From Sciurus carolinensis (lineage: Eukaryota > Chordata > Mammalia > Rodentia > Sciuridae), in assembly GCF_902686445.1 (NCBI RefSeq), contig NC_062229.1, forward strand, positions 4,931,503 through 4,995,502: a DNA stretch of 64,000 nucleotides. Direction: 5' to 3'. A program made the translations under genes and the position numbers. Under the pieces are notes generated by a model. The model searched no databases. It was not told where the DNA came from and saw only the letters and a program-made list of their open reading frames with translations. Position 1 is the first letter of the stretch. Each line of letters opens with the position of its first letter. Of the stretch, positions 22,830 through 34,860 are shown piece after piece.

Positions 22830-25800
22830 TCATTTGTTGGAACAGGAGTCCGCGGACTTCTTGCAGATCCAGAATTTTTCAAGTTCACACCTGCTGTCAT
22901 TCCAGCCATCGCCTCTAAATTCCACGCAGTCTTCCTCCCCATCATTGTTGGGCTCCCCTTCATTCCAATACTTCATGAATCTGCAAGCCAGACAGAGTGA
23001 GCCTCCACCCCAGCCCCACTTTATGAATCAGGTTTCTGCTCTAGGACATTTGATGCTCTCACATCTGTCCTGCAGGCAGATGACAGATGAGTCTTGTTCC
23101 AGACACCTAATGCTCCTTGCCCCCCATGAGGGCTCCATGCCCCATGCATGAGGATGTAGCTTTCAGACACAACCAGCCGGCCCGACTCCACACCCCAACC
23201 ACCTCCCTTACTGTGCTCTTGAACTCTGGGTCTCTATACACCTCCCCTGGGCCAGGTTCACTACAACCAGGGACAACATCGACACCCCAGAACCACTGGT
23301 GATCTTAACTAGCCACCACTAAGCCTGCTTACCCTATCTTGCCTATTTCTTCCCCTGAACACCACAATAAATGTTCTTCCCCACAGTTTCTTCACCCTCT
23401 GTCTCCTGACAGACCCTGGTATTTTCTTGGGTAATCCCCAGGGCAGGCTCTGTTGGGCCCTCATTTGGGATCTATGAGTATAAAAAGTCACCCTTTCAGT
23501 CACAGTAGCCCCAGGCTGGTTGGTCTTACTCTGCCTCAGTTTTCCTACTAATACACTTTACTATAAATCCCCGCCCCAGGCTGCAAGCTCCTCCTCCAGT
23601 TCTGACGGGGTGGTAGTTTACGAGGCTGCCCTCCCAGCTTAACATGGGTACGAAGGCCACCTGCCTTGTCTCAAAAAATGCTGTACTCTTAGGCCTAGAG
23701 GGCAGTGTGGGGGAACCCAGGCCAAAGTTTAGGAAACCCAAACTAGGACGCTTTCTCTAGGGAGTGCCCTTCTCCAGGACCTACCTGAAAAACAGATAGG
23801 AGCCATCCACCCAGTACCACGTGCCCTCGTTGTTCAGGTCTGACAGCCCCATCCAGGTGTCGCCTTTATTCTTAGAAGTCAACTGCAGGAAGCTCTGGAG
23901 TGGGAGACGAGGAGTCGGAAGGGAGCTCTGATCCCCAATTTCCACCTAGTGTCTCCCCAGTGTTTTGGTGACAAGTTCTGCTTGCAGGCTGACCTTCAGC
24001 CTTCTAGTGCACCAGCTCTGAGCCCCCAGGTGTGCTCAGGAGGGCTGAGTCCTTCCCATGTGTGTGCTATGGACAGACGTATTCCGACCTGCACACGTGG
24101 CAAACAGAGCCACCTCTGCCGCTCACACTTGGTAACACTGCATGCTCATCATCCTGTGAGTTCCGAGCGTGTCTCCAGGAATGTACTCACACCCGGGCTC
24201 GCTTCACGCAGTGCGTGTTTCACATTGAGTGATGCCCAGCTGGAACTGAAAGTAACCGTGGAAAATTTACACCAGAGGACATGGCCAAAGGTGTAGAGGA
24301 AGTCACTGGACACCAGTCAACACAACACCAGGGACCACTTACAATTTAGATGACTCCCAAAGTGTTCAGCCATTTTCAGAACTTGCGTGTGTCTACTCGT
24401 GTCAGGTCTTAGAGACCCCACGTGCAGAGTCTTCTCCTCCCACTAAGTGGTCCTGAAAATGTATTCTGACCACCTGTCTCCTCCCAGATGGCCAGTGGCC
24501 AGGTTCATGCCCAGACCAGGACAGGGGTCCCCACCAGACATACCTGCTCCTCAGCACTTTTGATGATGACTAGTTGGGCCCCCTCTTCCTGGCAGGCGGT
24601 GACAGAGTCAGTCCAGTTCCGTTGGGACTTAGAGAAGAAGTAACAGTTTCCTTGGAAGAATGTCCAGTCCCAGGGGCAGGGGCGGCACAGGCGGCCTGTT
24701 GGGGGAGAAGGTCGGGTTGGGCCTGTACAGGGAGGTTATGCTCCTGTATCTGCCCAGCCTTCAAGCCCCAGAGAGTTGGGGGACTCCCCCGACTGTCCCC
24801 TCCCTACACCCTGGGGTCCTCCCACCCAGGAATCCTGGCACTGTCTCCTCCAGACTGGGAGAAGTAGGGCCTTCAGCACTCAGGACAGAGACCAGGAGAT
24901 TGGCCTAATTGGGCACTGTGGGAGGCCTCCACCACGAACCAAGTGGATGAGGAAAAGGTTAACTGCAGGAGGAGGATGTTGGCGGGTTTTCTATCTATTA
25001 CCCAAAAAACGTATCTGCTCAATGAACACACAAGAGCCAATACTCTTTTTAAATGAGAGGGGGCTTGATGGGTCTGGTCATACCAGCTCTGGCCTCTTAC
25101 AACAACAACTTGCCCAACTCTCCTTTATTTATAACATACAGGTAAAGGGGGCCAGGACTGGGAGGAGCTTCTTCTGTAATGGACAGGATAGGGTGGAGTT
25201 AGGGGAGTCATCCTCTTAGGGGAAAATTCCAGAAGGAGACAGGGAACCACTCCCACACAGTGCCACATGCTTCCCGGCATTTCCTAGAAGCCAGGCCTCT
25301 GGGTCCCATGTCTCAACCTAATCTGATTCTGCTAAACAAGGATGGCTTCCCACAGGGTGCCTACTGTGGGGATATTGTCACTGTTCCCGTTTGTTCCCAT
25401 TTCTTAGTTGAGGAAACAGGCTCAGAATTGGCCTGTGACTTAAACAGAGTCACACAGCCCAGACCCTCTGGGGTCCTGTCACTCACCCATTTCAGCCTTC
25501 ACCTGGGCTACTTCCTGATAGATGTTCTCTTGTTTTGATTTCTTCTGCTCATGGAAGTGGGAGACCTTGGAGACTGTGCCAAAAAGAAAAAAACTGCACT
25601 TCTTAAATACTTTCTGTGTGTCCTGGCCTGCATTAGGTTCCAAGGGACATAGTTTCTGAGGGATGACATCTGTTCAATCCCATTTGAAGATGAAGAACCC
25701 TGACATCCAGAGAAGGCTGAACCCCACGGGCAAGGGGAGCCTCCCCTGTAACTCCTCCCTCCCCCCCACCAGATGGGCCTCAGAAGGGCCGAGAAGCTGC

Positions 25801-27247
25801 TGAGGGACCTGATCCCAGTTTTCAGCCCACCTCCCTCCCAGACCCAGCTGCCGCAGCCTCAGGACCGGATAAGGGAGCCCCAACCCTCCCTGACCTTTGA
25901 CAAGGACGGCCATCAGGATCCCAGCCAAGAGCATGAGGCAGAGCAGCTTAAGCACCAGGGGGATGGGGCCATGGCCCAGAAACCCTGCCAGAGAGAAGGA
26001 TGGTGGCCCAGAAAGCCAGCTTCCCTACCTCAGCCTGGTCCAGGGAGAGCCTGGCCCCAAACTCTTTTTTCCTAGGGCACAGGATTCAGTCCCACAGCCT
26101 CCACCCTCCCAAGAGCCATGATTCCCTGCCCTAGCCTCCACCTCTCCAGGATCCAGAAATCTAGGTTTCCAATTTCAACCCTCCCAGGACCCAACAGTCC
26201 AGTCCCACAACTTCCAAATCCCCAGGACCCAAGATTCCTGGCCCTTAGCCTCCAGCTCTGCACAGCCCAGAAGTCCAATCCCCAGCCTCCAATTCCCTAG
26301 GATCAAGGAGTCCAGTCCCCAGACTCCTCCTTCCTAGAATCCAGGAATCCACTTCCACAGAACCCTGTAGTCTACTCCCCCAGACTCAAGGTCCCCAAAA
26401 CTCTGGCATCAAGGTTTCCAGCCTCAACCTTCCCAAGACATAGGGTTAAGACCTTCAGCCTTCACTTTTTCAGAATCTAGGAAACAAGTCTTCCACCTCC
26501 ACCTCTCTTAAAACCCAGGAGTCACTCAGGAGTCCAGTGCTCGACCTCAGCCTCCCCAGGACCCGGGAGTCTAGTCCCAGTCTCCATTCTGTACTGCCTC
26601 AAGATCTGGTAGTCCAGTCCCCACAGGACTCAAATATCCAGCCCTGTTTCCCCTTCTCTGGAACCCAAGAGTTCACCCAGCCTCCACCTTCACTAGACCA
26701 CTGGAGTCTTGCCCTCTACATCCACCTCCTCAAGCCCCAGGAGTTCAGTCCCCAGTTTCTATTGCCCCAGTATCTAGCCTCCTCCTCCCCAGTATCAGGG
26801 TCCTGTCCTTACTCCCACCTGCCCAGTTCTCCAGTCCTTCAGCATCTATCTCCCCGGGACCTCAGGATATAGATCCCACACTCCAGAACCCAGGAGTCTG
26901 GACCCCTGGTCTCCTCCTCCCTAGGACAAAAAATCCAGATTGCCCACCTCCAACTCCCCAGGACACAGATATCTGAGTGGACATGACTTTTACTCCCACA
27001 CCCTAACTCTGCTCTACCTGCGATGCTCTTGAGGCCACCAGTAAGTCGGAATCCAAAGCGTTGAAAGGAAGACCTGGAGCCGCTGCTTATCAGTTCTTCC
27101 TCGTCTGAGTGGGCAGAGTGTCCATCAGAGCCTGGGCAGGTGCAGACCCGGCTGGCCCCTCATGCCCCCTCCTGGCTCCCAGAGTCCCAGCCCAGCCTCA
27201 CCCAGGGATCCCAGCTGCTGCGCCCTCGCTTCCTCGAAGTCACTCAT
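22830..27247 (-). CDS. CD209: CD209 (DC-SIGN)-like type II C-type lectin, 7 exons, intact
   Basis: Predicted glycan-binding surface receptor of 240 aa. Exons in transcript order: 27202-27247, 27018-27104, 25895-25984, 25487-25573, 24544-24695, 23785-23894, 22830-22980. All are GT/AG, 723 nt in total. The start gives [16 protein letters not shown], the CD209 signature. Residues 1-44 are the tail with a DEEEL acidic cluster. About 45-74 begins GFLGHGP and holds the membrane span, closest in style to human DC-SIGN. About 75-103 is a short neck with a single [10 protein letters not shown] segment. 104-240 is the lectin domain with WMGL, EPN, WND and FWICKK. The human Val351 position is Asp (EPNND). 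The tail keeps KSI where human has YKSL but has lost the Tyr and the dileucine. A TATA-like box lies 45-52 bases upstream. A possible AATAAA (22200-22205 on the plus strand as TTTATT) lies about 630 bases after the stop. Orthology to one named Cd209 paralogue is not proven. Confidence 0.92.
26080..26960. repeat. Degenerate minisatellite in CD209 intron 2
   Basis: About 900 bp consist of diverged copies of a unit of about 35 bp of the type CCCAGGACCCAGGAGTCCAG + TCCCCAGCCTCCACCTC. A much shorter version lies in intron 2 of the plus-strand gene (about 8520-8700, inverted). Confidence 0.65.
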
Positions 27248-27362
27248 GGCCACCGCTGTCCCTCAGTGCCCAGGACTGCTGGGATCACAGCTTTTATTCC
27301 CACCCCTGTAACTCACTCCCTGAATCTACCGTAAGTCAGGAAGAGAAACAGGGAACTGGGTA
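27248..27362 (-). promoter_or_regulatory. Promoter of the minus-strand CD209 gene
   Basis: CTTTTATTCC at 27291-27300 reads GGAATAAAAG on the minus strand, matching the GGAATAAAAACTG block of the plus-strand paralogue at the same distance from its start codon. The intervening leader is also conserved between the two genes. Confidence 0.5.
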
Positions 27363-28423
27363 GGGGCACCGGAAGATGCTGGAGGGAGGGGCCGAGCCTG
27401 CTACCATGACAGGGGCCCATATTCCAAGAATTTCAGGCAGAAGTGGGAGTGGCCTGGTTCTGTGGTGGAAAGGACTGGTCCACTCACAGTGTGCCAAGTC
27501 ATGGGATGCTTTTAACCAAACCAATAACTTGTCAAATTAGGGTCCCTTTTTTTATGCTGCCTCCATCTATAGAGAGGGTGGGACAGTGAGCCCCCAGTCT
27601 TCCCACCCACTGACCCCTGGCTTTGCTGCTTTGGCTGGCCAAGGTCCTCACCTAGGGTGCATTCTGCTGACTTCAGGGCTGGGGCCGAATCATCACGGTG
27701 CATGTCTGCTTGGTGCTGCTCTGACCAGGTTCTCTTCTAACTGCTTCATACACTCACGCATTCAGTCTCCCAGGCTGTGTAGATGGTCTGACCTGCACTT
27801 TACAGTTGAGAGAAAATGAAGCACAGCATGGTCAGGTAACTGCCCCAAGGTCACACACTGGTGAACAATAGAGTTGAGATTCTGCTTCCAAGCAGAGATT
27901 CTGCTTCCAAGTCCACTCCAGGAACCAGAGGGTCACATAGTCTCAAGGAGGAAACCAAAGATGCCTAGAAGCTTTATTCAAAATAGTCCCATATTGGAAA
28001 AAACCAAGAGGCCACCAGCAGGTGAGGAAAAACAAAAAGTCCTGCATTCACTGAGTGGAATGCTATACCGCAACAAAAAAGCAGCCTACTGATCCAAGTA
28101 ACAAATACATGAATGTCAGAAAAAGCTGAAGTATTCAGACATGAAGTGTGCATACTCTGAGGTTTGATTTTTACATGAATTTCAAGAACAGATAGGACTA
28201 ACATTTGAGGTGGACTCGAAATGGAGTTTATTTACAAGGGGTGATTGGGGATTGGCTAGGAGGGGACACAAAGAATTCTTGTGAGCTGGAAATGTTCTTT
28301 ATTTTTATCTGAGAGATGTTTTCAGGGGGTGTGTTCATACATAAAAGTGCCTAAAGCGAGAAATATAAGACTTGTGTGCTGTATGGTACGTATATCATAG
28401 TTCAATTAAAAAATAGAAAATGC

Positions 28424-28683
28424 TCTCCATAGTAGTTGCACTAATTTGCATTCCCACTAGCAATGTATGAGTGTACCTTTTCCCCCACATCCTCGCCAAC
28501 ATTTATCCTAGTTATCCCACTCCTCGGTTTATACCCAAAGGACTTAAATCAGCATACTACAGTGACACAGTGACACATGTTTACAACAGCTCAATTCATA
28601 ATGGCTAAACTATGGAACCAACCTAGATGTGCTTCAACAGATGAATGGATAAAGAAAATGTCACACACACACACACACACACA

Positions 28684-28722
<39 letters not shown>

Positions 28723-29142
28723 GAATATTACTCAGCTTTAAAGAAGAATGAAATTCTGGCATTTGCTGGTAAATGGATGTAGTTAGAGAATATCATGCTA
28801 AATGAAATAAGCCAAACTCAACAAATCAAAAGCCAAGAGTTTTCTCTAATATGCAGAAGCTAATTCACAGTAAGGGAGGGGGATAGGGAAGAATAAAGTT
28901 ATTTTATATTCGGTAGAGGGGAGTGAAGGGAGGGGAAGGGGCATGGGGGTAGGAAGGATAGTAGAGTGACACAGACATTATTACTTCATGTACATGTATG
29001 ACTGCATGACCAATGTGATCCTGCAACATGTACAATCAGAGAAAAATGGGGGATTACACTTTATTTATGTATGAGCTATCAAAATATATAAATGCATTCT
29101 ACTGTCATGGTACAGCTAATTAGAACAAATAAAAAAATTTTT
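28424..29142 (+). mobile_element. L1 3' end carrying a (CA)n tract
   Basis: Plus-oriented 5'-truncated L1 with an ORF2 carboxyl remnant and 3' UTR. It is flanked by the duplication AAATAGAAAATGC (28411-28423 and 29143-29155). A (CA)n run of about 60 bases lies at 28662-28720 inside the element. Confidence 0.85.
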
Positions 29143-30297
29143 AAATAGAAAATGCATGCTTGCATCCTCATCAAATAGTGAGGTTTTTGATCTTCTACTT
29201 TGTTTTTATTAGTTTTATTCTTCATTTTAGAATAATTTTAGATTTGTGGTAATATTGCAAAAACAGAAAGGAGGCTTCCCCAATTCCTTTCATCAAGACT
29301 CCCCTAATGTTGACCTTCCACTTAATAAAATGTGTTAGAAATAATGAATGTGCCCAGGTCAATTTCTTATTTACAACACAAAGTGCCCTTCCTGGGCTAT
29401 CTGTATTTCACTCTAAGGTACCTAAGGTCCTTTTCTGCTCCCAAATCCCACCCAGGATGCCATGTTACGTCTAGACAGTCACATCTCCTCAGGCTCTTCC
29501 GCACTGTGACGATGTCACTAACCCCTTGTTTTTGATGACTGTGAGCATTTGGAAGACCACAGATGAGGCATTTTGTAGAATGTCCCTCAATTTGGCTCAT
29601 CTGATACTTTTCCCTGAGGTTGTGGATTATTGGGTGGAAGACCCCAGAGAGGAAAGTTGTTCCCATCACATCCTCCAATTCAGGGTACAGGCTTCAGTGC
29701 CTTTCTCCCTGATGGAGTGAGGCTGGGGGACTCAGCAGAGGTGGGCTGGACATGTTTCTGTACATGGACGATGATGAATAAATTTCTTCCTCAGGTACAC
29801 AAACAGCATGAGAAAACTAACTAATACATCCCATAAACTAAAGTAGAAAATCCACATGAGTGTTTCACCATATTGCACAAGAGCACTCAGCAAAACTCAG
29901 CTCCGATTGGCTATTCAGCTTTAAAACATTCTTAGCAACCAGAGGTAGAAGGCATTGTCCTTGCATGGTAGCGGTGTCCATCAGGAATCCGCAGCACATC
30001 TCCTTCCTACTGGAGAAAGGTTAGGAGCCCTCCCACTGGCCTCAAGAAGAAGAGTGACAAGAAAACCCACAGCCCACAGAAAATACTTGCACATCACATG
30101 TCAGGTGAAGGTCTCACATCCAGAGGGCACACGCAACTTTTAAAACCCAACTAAGAAAAAAGACTAGGTTCAATCCCCAGTACCCCTCGCCAAAAAAATA
30201 TGAAATGACAAGCGTTGGACTGTATGGGGAGAAATTGGAAAAGCACAACTCGAGAGGAGAAAAGCAAATAACTCAAATAAAAAATAGGCAGAGTTGG

Positions 30298-30763
30298 GTT
30301 CATAGCTGCTCAATTCACAATAACCAGACTATGGAACCAACCTAGATGTCCTTCAATTGATGAATGGATAAAGAAACTGTGGTATATATATACAATGGAA
30401 TATTACTCAGCTATAAAGAATAATAAAATTATGGCATTTGCAGGCAAATAGATGAAATTGGAGAATATCATGCTAAGTGAGGTAAGCAAATCTCAAAAAT
30501 CCAAAGGACAAATGATCTCACTGATAAGTGGATGATGACTGATAAGTGGATAATGGGGGGTGGGAAGGGGGAAAGAATGGAGGAAGGAGGGACTATATAG
30601 AGGGAAAAGAAGGGTGGGAGGGGTTGGGGGGAGGAAAAAATAACAGAATGAATCAAACATCATTACCCTATGTGAATGTATGATTATGCAAATGGTATGC
30701 TGTTACTCCATGTACAAACAGAAACAACATGTATCCCATTTGTTTACAATAAAAATAAATTTA
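30298..30763 (+). mobile_element. L1 3' end, young insertion
   Basis: The flanking duplication AAAAAATAGGCAGAGTTGG is perfect (30279-30297 and 30764-30782). The element interrupts the duplicated old L1 that is continuous at 17400-17990, so it inserted after the unit was duplicated. Confidence 0.88.
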
Positions 30764-30943
30764 AAAAAATAGGCAGAGTTGGAATAACCTGTCACCAGAG
30801 AAAATGCACAAATGGTTAATAAGCACATGAGAGGGTGCTTCACATCATGCATCTTTAGGAAAATGCCAATCAAAACCACACTGAGATATCACCTTGCAGC
30901 TGTTGTTGGATGATTGCTATATAAAAAAAAAAAAAACAATGAA

Positions 30944-31150
30944 ATGCCAGGTGTGGTGGCACACACCTGTAGTCCCAGCGACTTGGGAGGTTGAGGCAGG
31001 GGATCGCAAGTTCAAGACCAGCCTCAAAGATTTAGTGAGGTCCTCAGCAACTTAGCAAGACCCAGTCTCAAAATAAAACGAAAAGCACTGGGGATGTGAC
31101 TCGGCAGTAAAGCACCACTAGGTTCAATCCCCAGTAACCCCCACAAAAAA
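30944..31150 (+). repeat. B1-dID composite SINE
   Basis: Full B1 (GGTGTGGTGGCACACACCTG) plus ID core (GGGGATGTGACTCGGCAGT) and a short A tail. It is absent from the equivalent place in duplicon copy 1 (near 17600-17650). Confidence 0.88.
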
Positions 31151-31540
31151 ATGAAACGATAACAAATGGGGAGAAATTGGAACCTTCATGCACTGTTGGT
31201 GGGGATGTAAAATGGTCCAGCTACCATGGAAAACGTATGTCAGTTCCCCAGAACATTATAAAGACAATTAGCATATAATCCAGCAATCCTGATTCTGTGC
31301 ATATACTGAAAAAATTGAGAGCAAGAATTCACAAAGATATTTGCACGCCCACATTCACTGTACGGCAGCATTATACACAATAGCCAGAGAGTGGAAGCTA
31401 CCAGTGTCCATCAAGGAGAAGTGGATGCACTTCATGCATCCATACAGCAGGATGTTATTCAGCCTTCGAAGAGGAAGGCAATCCTAACACATGCTATGCT
31501 GTGGACCAACCTTGAGGACATTACGCTAAGTGCAATAAGC

Positions 31541-32640
31541 TGGTTGTGAAAGGACAGATACTGACCGATTCTGCTCATAGTGGATCCCTGGCAAGTCACA
31601 TTCACAGAAATGGAAGTAGAATGGTGGTTTCAGGGACTGGAGGAAGGACAACTAGGGAGCTGTTGTTGAATTTTGAGAAACAAAGAGCCCTGTGGATGGG
31701 TGCTGAGTATTGGTTGGGCAACACTGAGGATGTGCTCGGCGTCCCTGAACTTTCACTCAGAAGTGGATTCCGCTCTGTGTATTTTGCCACAATTAAAATA
31801 ACATTTTCAAAGAACAAAAGATCTGAACATACACTTCACTAAAGGAAAGAGCACACGAAACGTCCTCATCAGTTAATTGTGTTTTAATACCCCACTGGGG
31901 AGAGATGCCTGAATGTGCAGCAGCGGCTGTTGTGGTGGCGAGTTCGACAGCGTTCCTTACCCACCTACACCCCATGCCTGCCTGGCACCCGGCGGGAGGA
32001 CCGTGTCAGCCATGCAGGCCACAGGTGGGTGCATCTGGAAACAGTGAACCACTGCAGGGTGGGGAGGCCGATTCCAACTCCGTAGTAAAAAACAGCACAC
32101 TGGAGCCCACGGGCAGGAATGTCTGGGTTGAATGACTGGTGGGCAGGGAACTGAAACTCACCACTTGAGGGTGAACAGAAACCAGCTTTGCCTTCTCAAC
32201 AGGAGTTGCTTCGCCAGGACACATTATTGCAGAAGCAGCACGGGAGGAAAACCCATGGGTAGGCCATTCCAGGGTCTCCTGCTTGGCCCCAGATGTCAAG
32301 GCAGCACATTACGTGGGGCCTCAATTTCAGGTCTTACCCCACAACTGACCCTTGGTTACATGACATCACGTTCTTCCTTGGAGATGACTAAGACTTTTAG
32401 CAAGCAGGAGAAACACCCTGTAGGAAGAGAAACCCATACATGTGTTTTGTATATAAAGGACCACATACAACCCAAAGCATCTGATTCTCACACATACTCA
32501 CACAGAAACACACACACTCACACCCCACCCAACTGCAGAACATAGTTTTCTCAGTGCCCATGGAACATTCACCAAGGGAGACCATATCCAGGGACATAAA
32601 ACAAACCTTCAGACATTTACATGAATTAAAACCATTAAAA
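31541..32640. other. Unassigned intergenic sequence
   Basis: Apart from the tail of an old L1-like segment and a CA-rich patch (about 32490-32530), nothing could be identified. Frames up to 137 codons show no domain or splice structure. Confidence 0.35.
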
Positions 32641-33130
32641 TCATTGTGATCAGGTTCTCTAGATCAACAGAACCAACAGGGTACGTATGTGTATGTATGA
32701 TTATAAGAGGGGACATATAAGATTGGCTTACACAATCGAAGCTGGGTCATCCCACAATGGCCATCTGCACACTGGAGAGCTGGAGGAACCAGTAGCTTCT
32801 CAGTCTGAGAAGCTGGAGCCTCAGCACAAAAGGGACCAGTGATGGAGTCCCAGTCCCTGACCAAAAGCCTGGAAGTTCCCTGGAGAGCCACTGAAGAGTG
32901 CCCACACTGGAAGAGCGAAGGAGTCAACCCCGGTGTCCTTGGGTAACAGCAGCAGCACTTGCTCAAAGAGAATTAAACTGGCATCCGCTGTGGCTTCTTC
33001 CTGCTTCCACCTTGGGCTCCATCTGGGTCCCAGTCCATTGGACAGTGCTGTCCATCAGGTACCCCACCTCAGTGTGCTCGTCTGTCAATCCTAGGCATCT
33101 CTCAATCTAATCAAGTTGACAACCCAACTG
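32640..33130. repeat. Ancient interspersed repeat (MaLR/DNA-transposon type)
   Basis: It starts with GGTTCTCTAGATCAACAGAACC and ends near AATCAAGTTGACAACCC, the two ends of a widespread old mammalian repeat. The family name was not determined. Confidence 0.5.
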
Positions 33131-33164
33131 AACCTCCCAAGTACATTCCCTTGTCATAATGGAA

Positions 33165-33550
33165 TTGGGTGAGTACGGTTTCTGTCTTTATAACCAACAC
33201 CTGAGATGGTCAAGTGATAACAAGATGAGCGTTTATCACAGTTTTGGCGATTCCAGTCCACAATCAGGAGGACCCACTGCATTCAGGCCTCTGGTGGTTG
33301 CTGAGTGACAATGGCAGGGAGCATTTGGTGGAGCAAAGGTGCTTGCCTCGTGGTCAAGGAGGGCAAAAGAGAGGAGAATAAGGGGCAGTGGTTCCACCAT
33401 CCCCTTCTGGGCACGTGCCAATGACCTGAAGACCTTGCACCTCGTAAGGGATCCACCACCTCCCAATAGCCTCAAGGTCTGGGTACAAAGCCTTTAGCAT
33501 GTAGAATCTTGGGCAATGCTTCATGTCCAAACTGCAGCAAGAATCCAATG
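33165..33550. repeat. Second copy of the CATCATGGCGG-type ancient repeat family
   Basis: Weakly similar in layout to 12915-13345 (TTTATCACAGTTTTGGCG, GGCAGGGAGCATTTGGTGG, CACCACCTCCCAATAGCC). It is degenerate. Confidence 0.4.
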
Positions 33551-34860
33551 AGAAATCAGTAACAGAGACATGAGAGCAAACTTCCTAAAACTCTAAAACT
33601 CAACAACACACTTCGAAATAATACATCATTCAAAGGATATGTGTTAAGAGACAGAAAATATTTTGAACTAAATGAAAAAATTAAAGAAATATTTCAAAAT
33701 TTGTAGGATGCAGCTAAAGCAGTGCCTAGAGGGAAATTCATAGTTGCTAAAATGCTCTTGGGCTAGACCTGAACCGATCAGACCAAAAGCCAAAATGGAG
33801 CCATTCATGCTAAAGTTCCTCCTCGTGAAGCTGAAGCTAAGTTGTATAAATCTCTTGTCATCAGTTTATGTGTGCTATTCAAATTCCTTTTGCCTTAATC
33901 CTTACACACACACAAAAGAGTACCTGAAGGAACCTTGTGTAAACTAATCAGTTAATTCTCTACTATCGTGTCTGCCTGTCCCACCTTAAGAGAGAAATCA
34001 AGATGGAAATGAGCAACCCACTCTGTGTTGTTCATGTCTGCGTCCCTCCCGACCCTCTCCTTCCATAAAACCAACCTGCATGACTTGTGCCATCAGGACA
34101 CGTAGTCTCCATTTGTGGAACAGAGAGTGGCAGGATTCCAGAACTAAACATGAAGCCATGAAATCTTTAGATCAAATTGTCTAATTTTATCCTTTGTCAG
34201 AGGAGAGAGCTCAGGTCAACGATTTAAATTCCCTCCTCGAGAAGTGAAAATGAATGGGAAGCCAACAAGCTTAAGGCCATGGGTTCAATCCCCAGCACCA
34301 AACAAGAAAAGAAAGAAGATGAATGGGATAATTCAATAAAAGCAGGTCTGGTAAAGGAAAGAATGAAGGTAAGAAAAGAAATAATGAAATTGAAAATGAG
34401 AGTGAGTCAAAGAAACAAGACCTCTTGAAAGACTGACTGCTGGTGAAATGGAATTAGCATGTGTGGTTGTTTACAAAGGAGCACCCTCGGATCGGCAGTC
34501 AGAGGGGAGGAAGCCCGTGGGGCTCGATTTATGCCAAGTGATACTCCATTCTGACACTGGCTACCTGGGGTTGGCATCAGAGTCCATGAGTTGGAGGACT
34601 CAGACCCCACCTCCATAGACCTAGTTCAGGGGCCAGAATTGAGCAGTACCCAGGTACCACGGTTCTGCCCGGACAAAGACTAATTGGGGATTTCCACAAT
34701 CCCCAATCAAGTTTGATAATTTCACCTGTGACTCTCAGGACTTCTCTTACATTTACTGGTGTATTATACAGGATGCGACCCAGAAACAGACAAATGAAAA
34801 AGAGGCACAGAACCAGAGAAAGACAGAGGGGGCTGCAAGGAGCTTCCAGGCCCTCTCAGC

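Larger units (their letters stand above)
27363..34860 (-). repeat. CD209 upstream duplicon, copy 2
   Basis: The segment is collinear with 14385-20200 and, for its first 2 kb, with 6300-7845. It contains no gene. It holds an MIR (about 27800-27870), duplicated old L1 pieces (about 27960-28200 and 30000-31540), younger L1s and SINEs listed separately, and an ERV at its right end. Confidence 0.75.
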
